This document shows, piece after piece, positions 39,888-49,025 of a stretch of 64,000 nucleotides of DNA (position 1 is its first letter; each line of letters opens with the position of its first letter). The DNA lies in NCBI RefSeq assembly GCF_024730785.1, contig NZ_CP102830.1, positions 1,860,001 through 1,924,000 on the forward strand, in the 5' to 3' direction. Source of the stretch: Pseudomonas sp. LS44 (GTDB taxonomy: Bacteria > Pseudomonadota > Gammaproteobacteria > Pseudomonadales > Pseudomonadaceae). The position numbers and the translations under genes were made by a program. The notes beneath the pieces were generated by a model, which was not told the DNA's origin, searched no databases, and was given only the letters and a program-made list of their open reading frames with translations.

Positions 39888-40792
39888 TATTCGGCCTCCC
39901 CAAAGTCAGCAATCGCAAGAATCGAGGCCCTGAATTTCCCGGGTTTATACATGCGAGTTTGACGAATACTATCGAGGCTCTGCCCAGGGAGCGACATCTC
40001 CATCCAAGCTCTGGCTTGATAGCCAATCGAGCCTTCTTCGTATTGAGTGAGCTCTGCTTCGTCTTTGCTCTCTAAAGCAGCCTCGATCATCTGCGTCATC
40101 ACGTCCGCGACCATCGCTTGGAGCGTCAGCGGGTCGCCCTCTACAAACCTTTTGGTGATGCTCTCGTTGTCCGAGTTGATATAGAGTCGCACGTTGCCAC
40201 TGAAATCCGCATCAAGGGTTGTCGGATTCCACTCGACGAGCCACGGTGCATATTGCTCCTGTCTGCCCTTGAAGCTTTCGGAGAAGCTTGCAAGTTCGAT
40301 AGGGAATCTTGAGTCACCTCCGTCCTCAATGAGGATATTTTTCTGACTCTGCCAGAGGCGAGCTCCACGTTGTTTCGGCGACAGCGCGTTTCCAGATTCA
40401 ATGGGGGAATCAAGGACAAGTCGAAGACTTAGCTGTAGCTGCCCTGAAAGCGTTCTGCCAGGTATTACTGCGTCAAGCGCGACAGAGGGATTGTCAGCAT
40501 CGATGATTTTCGTATCGAGCCGATCGAGGCGACGTGGCAAGCTACCAGCCCCGGTGCCAGCGACCAGAACCGCAGCAAGTTTGAGGTCTCCCGAGTCTAT
40601 TCCCAGTTGTTTTGCAGCTTCTGGGAAATCTATTGCGAGGCGAGTGCTCACCTGAATGTCCTGCTCGTAATCCCAGTTTTCTAAGATGTCTGAAGCAGGA
40701 GAGAGCGGCTCATCTGGTGGGCCGATCATCCATCCGCTGAAACTCACTGTTTCGTTCGGTAAGACGAGGAAAGGTAGAGCTACCCGAGTCAT
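39887..40792 (-). CDS. Unknown protein, fourth gene of the Z1/GHKL operon
   Basis: A 301-residue soluble protein rich in beta-strand-like stretches (LKLAAVLVAGTGAG, QLQLSLRLVLDSP) with a helical C-terminal third. Not recognised. Overlaps the GHKL gene by 4 bases (ATGA) and the next gene by 1 base, so it is made in step with both. It may be a structural or specificity subunit of the cassette; no motif shows a catalytic role. Confidence 0.65.
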   Translation of the reverse strand: MTRVALPFLVLPNETVSFSGWMIGPPDEPLSPASDILENWDYEQDIQVSTRLAIDFPEAAKQLGIDSGDLKLAAVLVAGTGAGSLPRRLDRLDTKIIDADNPSVALDAVIPGRTLSGQLQLSLRLVLDSPIESGNALSPKQRGARLWQSQKNILIEDGGDSRFPIELASFSESFKGRQEQYAPWLVEWNPTTLDADFSGNVRLYINSDNESITKRFVEGDPLTLQAMVADVMTQMIEAALESKDEAELTQYEEGSIGYQARAWMEMSLPGQSLDSIRQTRMYKPGKFRASILAIADFGEAE

Positions 40793-42639
40793 TCTCTACC
40801 CTCATTCAGGAATCGCAGACGCACGCCAACGGCGGCTTCTGGGGGGCTGAGAACAGAGATTCTGATTGTGCCGCTCTCCGTGCCTACTCTGATCACCGTG
40901 TCAGTTGTGGATTCTCCAGAGTCTGCGATAGACATCTCGATGACCTTTGTCTCGTAGCCCGAAGGAAGATCTTCGCTATCAGCAATCGCACCATCAGCAA
41001 CCAGATGTGGTTCCGCCAATAGCTCAAGCGAGGCATCGGCTTCGTCGTTCTGGAGATCGGCCTCAAAGATGGCACAACGTCGGCCTAACTTGTCTATCTC
41101 GAGTCGGATGAAGCGAGCAGGTGAAATGGATAGCTCTTTCTTCTTGGAGGAGGGGCGAGTCACAGGTCTTGGCTTGCCCGGACCCTTCCCGGAGACGGAG
41201 TCAAGAAGGCGCCCTAGACGGGTGGCCGTGCTTGCCAGGGAGGGGCCGCGTTCACCACCGGCTGTGCTGGGCGGCAGCACAGGTGTTGCGTAGGTGCTGG
41301 CGATTGACTCGATGCGCTTGAGTGCAACCCTGACGAAGGTCTTTGCGCTGCGGTCAGGCAGATTATCTGGGACCCAGTCGTCATGTGCTGGCGGCTCGGA
41401 CAATGCAAAGGCAGACTCTACTTCGTTCTCGTCCGAACAGATAAAAACTCCTGCCCACTCGAATCGGGAGTCAGGAAAGGGGCTCCCTTCAACATACTTC
41501 ACGACCAGCTCTACAGGGCGCATCAGCGCTATGTGGCTTGAGTGCTTGGGTATGACAGAGTGTTCCTCTAGGGCTGGGCCAGAGCGAGCAGCGCAAAGTC
41601 CCTTCTTTATGACCAGCTTGCCGAGGTTCTTCTTTGGGCGTTCGCTCTTGATGATCTCCACATCGCGATCTTCGCGATAAGCTGCCATAGCTGATGCAAA
41701 GAGATCGAAAGGTGGAAACGATTCGGGAGGCGGCAAAGACACTTCAACGTTCTCGATCTCTACTCGAATACTGAGCTTCTTCTCTGCAGGCGTCGAATTG
41801 GTGAGCCTAGGCCAGAAGTTCCACAGAATCGTCTCTTGGATGTAGTGATCTATCGGCCTGGCTTCGTCGCCCCCTTCGATATAGGGGTCAAGAATCAGTA
41901 TAGAGGTACCGGTATTCTCCAAGCCTCGATCAGGCATACCGAGTGATGCTGCTATGTCTGCCACGGGGCTTCCGGTCAGGGGGTCGATACCTCCATCGCC
42001 ATCACTTACTCCCCACCAATGCCGTCCTGTGAAGCGCTTGCGCTTCCCACCGGCGACATCTCCATCGAATGCAGAGCCAAGATGGCAGCCCATGAATCTA
42101 CGTACTGGTTGGCCATCGCAGGTGGTTTGGGTGTCGATCAGAATGGTCGAGCAGGCGCTCATCGTATACAACGAAGTCTTACCGTAGCCATATGTGCCAC
42201 CTCCATGATGGGTGTCACGGGCAACGCCGACATTGCGCAGGAAGTTAACAAAGTCGAGGGTCTCTGTACCCTCTGATGCCACATCCCCTGAGGTCGGCCC
42301 ACCAAGTCCTGTTGAGTTGAAGTCGCAGATTTCTAGGACTTTGAGATCTTTCTTGCCAATCGACGCAGCCATCTCGGCTCTGGTCTGATCGCCTTGAGGA
42401 AGATCTGCCAGCGCTAATTCCCTGAGTGCAATGCATTGCTTAGGAGTCAGGGTTCTGAACCGAATGAGAAGGGAGGGACCAGAGCCTAGCCGAGCGGCGT
42501 CAATGCTGTTCTGAATGGACTCTCGCAGAACGGTTTGAAGTAGGTCTTGGGCTGGGCAACCCAACAACCTCTTGAATCCGTCTGCTGCAATATTTCCTGT
42601 CTTGGCAAAGGGTTCGCTGAAAAGCTCAAGTCGCGTCAT
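40789..42639 (-). CDS. GHKL ATPase (MutL/MORC-like) of a restriction-type system
   Basis: A 616-residue protein with a clear GHKL (gyrase-Hsp90-kinase-MutL) ATP site: N-box LRESIQNSIDA (Glu40, Asn44, Asp47), G1 box LEICDFNSTGLGG (Asp106, Gly111) and lid HHGGGTYGYGKTSLY (about 144-158). The rest (about 250-616) is unfamiliar, with a charged linker near 470-490. Iyer, Abhiman and Aravind described MutL-like ATPases linked to restriction-modification operons and to the origin of MORC proteins; this fits that group. Start ATG overlaps the upstream stop (ATGA); the longer frame adds 10 residues without a signal. Confidence 0.85.
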   Translation of the reverse strand: MTRLELFSEPFAKTGNIAADGFKRLLGCPAQDLLQTVLRESIQNSIDAARLGSGPSLLIRFRTLTPKQCIALRELALADLPQGDQTRAEMAASIGKKDLKVLEICDFNSTGLGGPTSGDVASEGTETLDFVNFLRNVGVARDTHHGGGTYGYGKTSLYTMSACSTILIDTQTTCDGQPVRRFMGCHLGSAFDGDVAGGKRKRFTGRHWWGVSDGDGGIDPLTGSPVADIAASLGMPDRGLENTGTSILILDPYIEGGDEARPIDHYIQETILWNFWPRLTNSTPAEKKLSIRVEIENVEVSLPPPESFPPFDLFASAMAAYREDRDVEIIKSERPKKNLGKLVIKKGLCAARSGPALEEHSVIPKHSSHIALMRPVELVVKYVEGSPFPDSRFEWAGVFICSDENEVESAFALSEPPAHDDWVPDNLPDRSAKTFVRVALKRIESIASTYATPVLPPSTAGGERGPSLASTATRLGRLLDSVSGKGPGKPRPVTRPSSKKKELSISPARFIRLEIDKLGRRCAIFEADLQNDEADASLELLAEPHLVADGAIADSEDLPSGYETKVIEMSIADSGESTTDTVIRVGTESGTIRISVLSPPEAAVGVRLRFLNEGRE

Positions 42640-43634
42640 CCAGCAATCCTTTTGAATGCTATTTCGCAATCAGTAATCGAGAGTTCGAAGGTTTTTGCGT
42701 GACTGAGATCAACTTGGTAATCCAGAGTCGAAATGCCTTGGGGCAAGAATCCTGCATTAAAGCTGGAGGCCACGATTCGTGGGAATCCGTCGGTAACGGA
42801 GTAGACGCTCAGGCCTTCAAGCGTGTAGGAGAGGCGATTCCATTCTTCTGCATGGGGGTCAGAGCACTCGAGTGCTTCCAGGCCTTTCTTGAGCGACTCC
42901 TTGTCAGCGCCGAGTTTCAGCAGGCTATCGAACAATCTGCTTACCGAGAGCGGTCCATTCGCGACTAGCTCAACACGAATGTGGACCAAGTGAAGTGTGC
43001 CCCCAGCCGGGGCTGCCAACTGGTCAATCCCGTGAATGGACACACGCGTTGCGTCAGAGCGACCTGACGTTTTCACCTCAAGTGCATGCACGTCCCGTCG
43101 AAAGTCATGGCGCAACTCATAGGGCCCGGTCCAGGTTTTTACGGCCGCTGGATTGCAAGTGGCAAGGCGTCGAAGCGTTTCCAGTTCACCGACCAAACCT
43201 TGGATCTTGCAGTCCGGAATCTCTCCGCGGGATTTCTCCTTCAAGAGTTCTCGGAAGTCATCGATGGATGCTGTAACCGCCTTTAGAGGGACGTGCCCCT
43301 CCTGGATGCGGCGCAGAATTTCTTCTGCCAGTTCGGCGAAGACTAGGTCCAAAGCGCGGTCTTGGCACATGACATCGAGGAACCAGGTCCCCTTGCCGGC
43401 GACCTTGAAGTTCGACGTTGTAACTAGGAGTTTTGGTGTTGACGCAAGCCCTCGGGGATTGGCGCTCCCACCTACAGGAATCAGCAGACGTGGCTGACCT
43501 TGGGCGCCGATGGCATATCGCGCCGTGCCGAAGCCCGTCGCGATACCTGAATCGATGCTGGGGACTTCTATTACCCCATCACCTGCGCCAGTAGCGTTCA
43601 AGCGCTTCCAGCGCTCGATGGCCCGCTTACTCAT
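42636..43634 (-). CDS. PD-(D/E)XK-family nuclease-like protein (DUF4420-like)
   Basis: A 332-residue protein. The core reads IQGLVGELETL (Glu150), KTWTGPYELRHDFRRDVHAL (Asp177) and LEVKTSGRSD (Glu186, Lys188): the E-D-ExK layout of the PD-(D/E)XK fold, in the form I recall as DUF4420 (PF14390). The N-terminal 140 residues are beta-rich. Likely the DNA-cutting subunit of the cassette. The start ATG lies inside the end of the Z1 gene (8-base overlap) and the stop overlaps the GHKL start, so it is coupled on both sides. Confidence 0.82.
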   Translation of the reverse strand: MSKRAIERWKRLNATGAGDGVIEVPSIDSGIATGFGTARYAIGAQGQPRLLIPVGGSANPRGLASTPKLLVTTSNFKVAGKGTWFLDVMCQDRALDLVFAELAEEILRRIQEGHVPLKAVTASIDDFRELLKEKSRGEIPDCKIQGLVGELETLRRLATCNPAAVKTWTGPYELRHDFRRDVHALEVKTSGRSDATRVSIHGIDQLAAPAGGTLHLVHIRVELVANGPLSVSRLFDSLLKLGADKESLKKGLEALECSDPHAEEWNRLSYTLEGLSVYSVTDGFPRIVASSFNAGFLPQGISTLDYQVDLSHAKTFELSITDCEIAFKRIAG

Positions 43635-46266
43635 CAGCACTCTCTTCCAGCACTTCTGCGAGCAGTTCCTCTTCCGATTCGATCTGTTCGGGAACAGGCG
43701 CATCCAGCTCCACTGAGTAATAGTCTCCGGCCTGATCGGGGGCGCCGGGGAAGACGATACCGATACCGATCAGATCGCCGACCGCATCAAGGTCGACACG
43801 CGATTTCGATTGCGCGCTGGATTTACCGTCAATTACATATAGCAGCAGAAGGGGGGCCTGAGGTCGTCGATCCTTTATGTCTGACCAGCTATCACTTGTC
43901 TTCACCGCGTCCAGGTCCTCGACATCAATCAGGATATCGTTCTTGGACATCAACGCCTTGATGTCGGCATACCCGCGCTCATTGCCTGCCAACTGGGAGC
44001 GGCACCCTGCATTCACCGTACCGAGTGCACCCAGCGGTTTGACAGAGGTGTTTTCGCCTGCAGGGGTGATGATGCCGACGTTCCACTCCTGCAGACTGTC
44101 CGATGCTTGGTCGATGTAACCGAGCAGCAGGTCCTTCTTCAGATCCATGTGGTGCTCGCAGATGTCATAGGCAACCAAGAACTTGCGGATCTCCTGGATC
44201 GATACACCCCGCACGAGTCGGCGCTTGTCTCCGCCTTGAGCTTCAACCTGACGGCCACCCACGATCTCGTCCACAAAACTGACTGCAGCATCCCAGTTGC
44301 CAGCTACTTTGCTGAGGCTCTGATGGTCGAAGCGGATCGTCTGCACGTGACGACCTTCGAAGCTGATGTTGCTGCGGTAAGCATGTCGCATCTTGGATGC
44401 AGCCGTGATTGCCATTCCGGGAATGGCGCGGACACGAATTGCGAACTCTTTCGGAGTGACGTTGTGTTTTCTGTAGTTGCTGATGTCCTCGCGGATCTCT
44501 TCTTCGATGCGAGCGAGTGCTCGGAAGTTCGATGCAAGATCAGAGGTTGTCCAGAGACGCGGCAGATCCTCGTAGCCGTGCCTGTAGCCAAACCATCGGC
44601 CCATCTGCAGTAACGTGTCGTACTGCATAGATGTACGCAGGAAGAAGGAAACGGACAGTCCTTCCAGAGTCAGACCACGCGCCAGAACTGTGCCGCCTAC
44701 GACTATGTAGGTCTTTGGCTCTTGGGTGTAATCCAATCGTTCTAGGCTCTCGCCATTCTCGACCGCAAACTGCAGGGCCTCCAGCGTGCTGCTCAGATGA
44801 GGGAGCAGGGCGTCGAAGGAAGAGATGCCGTCATACTCCAGCGGAACCAGATCGGTCTCTTCTTGGAATAGCTGTACCAGCTTGTCGTGGAGGTCTCCGG
44901 ATTTGCTGGTCAGTTCCTCGCGCTTCTCCTCAATCCAGCCCTCGATGAGTTCGGCCATCCTGGTGTGCTGGATGATGTTTGGGGAGGTATGAACAAGCAT
45001 TGTCATGTGCTTGTCTTCCTGCCCACGAATTCGTCGGATGGCACAACTGATCAGGAACCAGAGAACTGCTTTCTCCAGCTCTTCGGTCATCTGAGGGCGG
45101 AAGGTGTCCTTGTCGCTTGCCCGGGCTGGGCGCAACTGGTTTAGCTTTTCAGTCGGCACATTCCGGATCATGTTTCTGCCGGCCTCTTCTGGCGACTCCG
45201 GGCCATCGGGGTTTGCCGGGCCGAAGCCGAATACCTCCCGCGCACCGAAGTAACCTTCAGTCCGGGGTAGGGCAGTGATGAAGTCTTCCGGGTAGAGGTC
45301 GTCCAGATCGTTCTGATTGAGTGGGTATGGATCAATGAACACGTTTGCAAACGGTGTTGCCGTATAGCCCACATAGGAAACTGCCGGCAGAGCTCTGATG
45401 ATCTTGCGGATCTCCGCGTTGATTCGAGTCATGTCGTAGTCGCTCTTCGATGAGTTCACCGATGCTTGGTCGCATTCATCATCAATCAGCAGCACCTTGA
45501 GCTGTCTGAGAATTGCCAAGGGCGTCTTGGGCTTGCCCTTATCATCCACAATGGTTCTGCGAAAGGTTTCCAGCCGCGATGTGATCTTCTTCATCACAAC
45601 CAGCTGCGCCCGCCCAGGGACAGGCATGGTGAACGAACCATTCGCCGGATAGGTATAGTCACCATCATCATGCTCGGTGGTGTACAGCTGCCAGAGATCG
45701 CGATGACGTTTGACGATATCGTTCTCTATTCGTCGCTGGGTTTGAGCGCGCAGTTTGTTGGTCACCCCACCCAGTAACACGATCAGGTTGTATCCGGCGT
45801 CCACGGCCTTGGCGATCACCGCGGTCATGTTCGCTGTTTTGCCAGACTGAACGTACCCGACTACAAGCCCGCGATGACGGAAAGCCTCCTTGCCAGGGTT
45901 CGCAAGCAGAGAAACTACCTCTGACGAGCTTTCGTCAATGGACTTGATGGCATCCTCGTCCCAACTTTTGGTGTTGGTGAGATACCCCTCGAGCGCGGGC
46001 CAATGGAGGTCCTTCTGGCCAGGCCCCTTGTACCACTCGACCCTGCTTTTCACGAGGGAGTTGCGGCGAAGGATTTCTACATCCTCCAGCGCCGCAATAA
46101 CCTGCTCCAAGGCTGCTGCGAGGTTTTGCTTCATCTCGTCGGAGAAGGGAAACCCAATGTTGGCGAAATCAACTACCAAGGCCTGTGCGGCTTGTTCGGG
46201 GGTGTCGTGTGTGGGGAGCTTCTCGCGGATTTGACGAGCGAAGGTTTCGACTTGCGGATTTGTCAT
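43627..46266 (-). CDS. Z1-domain superfamily II-like ATPase/endonuclease-associated protein
   Basis: An 879-residue P-loop protein: Walker A GYVQSGKT (137-144), Walker B LLIDDECD (about 259-266), motif III GYTATPF (300-306), and late motifs GTVLARGLTLEGL (525-537) and LLQMGRWFGYR (552-562). The last two are diagnostic of the Z1 domain as I know it. Z1 proteins travel with a MutL-type ATPase, DUF4420 and a cytosine methylase. Role likely ATP-driven DNA tracking or remodelling for the nuclease. ATG at 46266 (MTNPQVETF) with AAGGA upstream is preferred over a start 63 bases earlier. Confidence 0.87.
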   Translation of the reverse strand: MTNPQVETFARQIREKLPTHDTPEQAAQALVVDFANIGFPFSDEMKQNLAAALEQVIAALEDVEILRRNSLVKSRVEWYKGPGQKDLHWPALEGYLTNTKSWDEDAIKSIDESSSEVVSLLANPGKEAFRHRGLVVGYVQSGKTANMTAVIAKAVDAGYNLIVLLGGVTNKLRAQTQRRIENDIVKRHRDLWQLYTTEHDDGDYTYPANGSFTMPVPGRAQLVVMKKITSRLETFRRTIVDDKGKPKTPLAILRQLKVLLIDDECDQASVNSSKSDYDMTRINAEIRKIIRALPAVSYVGYTATPFANVFIDPYPLNQNDLDDLYPEDFITALPRTEGYFGAREVFGFGPANPDGPESPEEAGRNMIRNVPTEKLNQLRPARASDKDTFRPQMTEELEKAVLWFLISCAIRRIRGQEDKHMTMLVHTSPNIIQHTRMAELIEGWIEEKREELTSKSGDLHDKLVQLFQEETDLVPLEYDGISSFDALLPHLSSTLEALQFAVENGESLERLDYTQEPKTYIVVGGTVLARGLTLEGLSVSFFLRTSMQYDTLLQMGRWFGYRHGYEDLPRLWTTSDLASNFRALARIEEEIREDISNYRKHNVTPKEFAIRVRAIPGMAITAASKMRHAYRSNISFEGRHVQTIRFDHQSLSKVAGNWDAAVSFVDEIVGGRQVEAQGGDKRRLVRGVSIQEIRKFLVAYDICEHHMDLKKDLLLGYIDQASDSLQEWNVGIITPAGENTSVKPLGALGTVNAGCRSQLAGNERGYADIKALMSKNDILIDVEDLDAVKTSDSWSDIKDRRPQAPLLLLYVIDGKSSAQSKSRVDLDAVGDLIGIGIVFPGAPDQAGDYYSVELDAPVPEQIESEEELLAEVLEESADE

Positions 46267-46571
46267 CGAAGCAATCCTTACTTGCTGTCCAGAGGTAAAG
46301 CGATCCTGGTTTCTGGATGGGTGTTCCATAAGTCTTCCAGGCCGTTTTATATAGCGTCGCCTCGCTATGTCGGCCGGCGGAACAGTCTATTTGCAATGAT
46401 CTGCGCACGGCAGTAGAGGCATCCTGCCATTGCGAGGTTAAATCCCGCAACGGCAAGATAAAAATGAGTTCTCTAGGATGGGCATGACTGTTACAGCCTG
46501 TGCGCAACGGAAGAGCGAGGCCTCCCTCCAAAGACCATCACATACTGCGCTAGGAAGTGCGGCTGGGATGG
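46267..46571. other. 305-base gap between the methyltransferase and Z1 genes
   Basis: No gene seen. It probably carries the promoter of the Z1 operon on the minus strand (an AT-rich TATATA box lies at 46348-46353), but the -35 is unconvincing. A separate promoter would let modification be expressed before restriction. Confidence 0.4.
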
Positions 46572-48359
46572 TCAGTTACACGGCTCAGTGTGTTTAGCAG
46601 GTTCTGAACGTGCATCCCTGTGGCTATCACGTCTGGCTTTCTGAGCCCCATTCTGTGTTTGCCAGGGGAGATCAGCGTCGGTTTGCTCTACCACCGAGCC
46701 TTGCTCGTCGAACTCCTGCACCTTGTCAAAAAGGATCCGGAAAACGACCCCTGCGATCTTGGAAGCCAACAGTGGGGGCACCGCGTTCCCTACCTGATGA
46801 AACTGCTCCGTCCGGTTGCCCTGGAAAAAGTAGTTGTCAGGGAAGGTCTGGATGCGAGCAGCTTCACGCACAGACAAGCTACGGCATTGAGTGGGATCGT
46901 AGTGGATGAAGTAGTGCCCATCTTTAGAGATATGGCTGGTAATGGTCGTTGCGGGCAGGTGCTCCGCCTGGACCCGGAAACGATCACTGAAGACTCCGCT
47001 TTCCCAGTTCGAATGATCAGGAGCAAGCCCTTTTAGATTGAAGCCTTTATGACCTTTGGGCGAAACACCGTGAAGCTTCGCGTAGGTGGCTGCAAACACA
47101 TACCGCCGTAAATCTGTCAGCATGTGGCCGCGGGCTTCATGGTTCAACCAGTAATCCAGATGTTCGTCGTGGTACCAATCGTCTAGCTGAGCACTCCCCG
47201 TGCTTCCATCGTCCTTGCTGGCAGCTCGTCTGATCCGCCTACCACCCCAGCTTGCTGGTGCGTTGAAGTCTCTCAGGACATCGCCAAGAGCAAGCCACAT
47301 TTTGTCAGCCACATCGATCTGGTCACGCAGGTAGTTGACCTGCTCCTGCACGGTAGAAGCCCACAGCTCCTGACTGTCCGCCATCTTGGTCAAGCCGCTA
47401 CGGAGCTTTGGAAGGCTCCCAATGACCTGCCCGACAGTCGCTTCCGGGCTGTCTTTGGCCAGTTTCAACTGCGCAATATCCGCAGGCAGACAATCCTCTG
47501 AAATGCCCAGCAGAATGACCCGATGCCGAGCCTGAGGAATTCCATAGTCCTCAGCCCTGATGATGAAAGACTTCGGATTTATCTTGTCGACATCATCGTC
47601 GGGAGCAAAATGGGTGCCGGTCACCAACGAATAGATGTGGTATCGCTTCTCGGCTCCTCCTTCATCAGGAGACTTATGGGGGCCTGAGAGATCTCGCAGG
47701 ATGTTGGAGAAGATCCGCTCATTGTTGACCTTCGACGAAAGAATGCCCTTGACGTTCTCCATTACGAAGACTGTCGGCTGCCTCTCCCTGATGATCCGCA
47801 GATATTCTTTGTAAAGGAAGTGGCGGTGATCCTCTTCAGCCTTGTAGTCAGCCTTGGCCTGGTTACGGGCACGGCCCACCACGGAATACGCCTGACATGG
47901 GGGCCCACCGATAAGCACCCAGGGACGATTCCTATCTAGGCCATGCTCCTGATCATTCAGCGCGTCATCTAACTCCTTATTTCCTTCGTCGCTCCCCAAG
48001 GTAATGCATTTAGCTTCTCTTGCAGCTGCCTCCCAAAGCCCCTTCGTTTCATCCGAAGGAATGAAACCCTCCTTCGCCGAGGGATCATTGCAGTAGTCGT
48101 AGTACTCGAAGAGATGGCTCGGCTTGTGTTTCTTCAGCAAGCGAAAGAACGCCCTCAGCCTCAGGGTCTGCCAAGCCTTGGAGTCCTTCTCTGCAGACAC
48201 GACAATCTCGAATCGCTTACCGTCACCGAACGAAGAGAATCCTTCCCCCAGGCCGCCTGGTCCTGCAAAGAGGTCAACTATCTGGATGGGCTGGCTTAGC
48301 TCACCCTGAGGGTCTAGAGGCGTATCCTCCGGAAGGAATGTCATCTGGTTTCGATTCAT
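46572..48359 (-). CDS. DNA (cytosine-5) methyltransferase
   Basis: A 595-residue 5mC methylase: motif I IVDLFAGPGGLGEGF (AdoMet), motif IV GGPPCQAYSVVGR with catalytic Cys155, motif VI MENVKG, motif VIII QARHRVILLG and motif X HQVGNAVPPLLASKIAG. The region between VIII and IX is long (about 330-480), as expected for target recognition; the target cannot be read. Length is greater than Dcm. The start is uncertain: ATG 48359 overlaps the divergent vsr start by two bases; ATG 48365 and 48344 are alternatives and no clear ribosome site marks one. It supplies the protective modification for the cassette. Confidence 0.93.
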   Translation of the reverse strand: MNRNQMTFLPEDTPLDPQGELSQPIQIVDLFAGPGGLGEGFSSFGDGKRFEIVVSAEKDSKAWQTLRLRAFFRLLKKHKPSHLFEYYDYCNDPSAKEGFIPSDETKGLWEAAAREAKCITLGSDEGNKELDDALNDQEHGLDRNRPWVLIGGPPCQAYSVVGRARNQAKADYKAEEDHRHFLYKEYLRIIRERQPTVFVMENVKGILSSKVNNERIFSNILRDLSGPHKSPDEGGAEKRYHIYSLVTGTHFAPDDDVDKINPKSFIIRAEDYGIPQARHRVILLGISEDCLPADIAQLKLAKDSPEATVGQVIGSLPKLRSGLTKMADSQELWASTVQEQVNYLRDQIDVADKMWLALGDVLRDFNAPASWGGRRIRRAASKDDGSTGSAQLDDWYHDEHLDYWLNHEARGHMLTDLRRYVFAATYAKLHGVSPKGHKGFNLKGLAPDHSNWESGVFSDRFRVQAEHLPATTITSHISKDGHYFIHYDPTQCRSLSVREAARIQTFPDNYFFQGNRTEQFHQVGNAVPPLLASKIAGVVFRILFDKVQEFDEQGSVVEQTDADLPWQTQNGAQKARRDSHRDARSEPAKHTEPCN

Positions 48360-48846
48360 GGACATAGTCAGTAAGGAAGTCAGGTCTCGCATGATGGCGG
48401 GCATCCGGAGCAGCGACACGTCACCGGAAATGAAGGTTCGGCGCCTGCTGCATCGGCATGGTTTCAGATACCGCCTTCACCAGAAAAATCTTCCTGGAAG
48501 GCCAGATCTGGTGCTTCCCCGCTATCGGGTGTGCATTTTTGTTCACGGCTGCTTCTGGCACAGGCATTTTGGATGTCACTACGCCACCACCCCTAAGACC
48601 CGCCCAGCATTTTGGCAGACCAAATTTGACCAGAACGTAACCCGTGATGCCAGGATCAAAGCAGAGCTTCTCGCATCGGGTTGGCGAGTGTTTGAACTCT
48701 GGGAATGCGGCATACGCGGCCCCGAGTCCGGAATGGAGTGGCTCCTTGAAGCAATCTGCAATAGTAATCAAAAAAGCTTGTCCTGGCCCGACCTTCTACC
48801 AGAGGCGCGACAGCCGAGCTTTCCGCGCAGCTTGCCAGCGCCATAG
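48358..48846 (+). CDS. vsr: Very short patch repair (Vsr) endonuclease
   Basis: A 162-residue nuclease: SKEVRSRMMAGIRSSDTSPE at the start, GRPDLVLPRYRVCIFVHGCF with the catalytic Asp50, then zinc-site residues in WHRHFGCHY and the C-terminal ASGWRVFELWECGIR. Vsr nicks T:G mismatches made by deamination of 5mC at a methylase target; it normally accompanies a Dcm-type gene. In this cassette the gene is divergent from the methylase, and the two start codons overlap by two bases. In Z1/MutL systems a Vsr-like nuclease may instead act in restriction. Confidence 0.92.
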   Translation: MDIVSKEVRSRMMAGIRSSDTSPEMKVRRLLHRHGFRYRLHQKNLPGRPDLVLPRYRVCIFVHGCFWHRHFGCHYATTPKTRPAFWQTKFDQNVTRDARIKAELLASGWRVFELWECGIRGPESGMEWLLEAICNSNQKSLSWPDLLPEARQPSFPRSLPAP

Positions 48847-48854
48847 AGGCGCTA

Positions 48855-49025
48855 ATGGCAGATAGCCCGTTGCTGGGAGCATGCTTCTCCAGCAGAGGGC
48901 GACAACGCACGATTTTCATATTCCAAGATGCCAACGACAGCTTGGCGGTCTGGTGTGACGAGGTGAGATTTCATGGTGCTACCGCCATCCCTGGGTCGCT
49001 GAGCACCAAGTTTGCAGCAGATTGA
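48855..49025 (+). CDS. Possible small protein downstream of vsr
   Basis: A 56-codon frame starting 8 bases after the vsr stop (MADSPLLGACFSS ... STKFAAD). Composition is protein-like (QRTIFIFQDANDSLAVWCDE), but no family is recognised and the ribosome site is weak (GAGGCGCT). Could be the end of a decayed gene. Confidence 0.35.
   Translation: MADSPLLGACFSSRGRQRTIFIFQDANDSLAVWCDEVRFHGATAIPGSLSTKFAAD

Noticed and set aside
45000..46530. Plus-strand frames opposite the Z1 gene and its leader
   Set aside because: They overlap a clear helicase-like protein and have no motif or start signal.
46572..48846. A plain dcm-vsr pair as a stand-alone repair unit
   Set aside because: The methylase lies just upstream of the coupled Z1/DUF4420/GHKL operon on the same strand, which fits a restriction-type cassette better.
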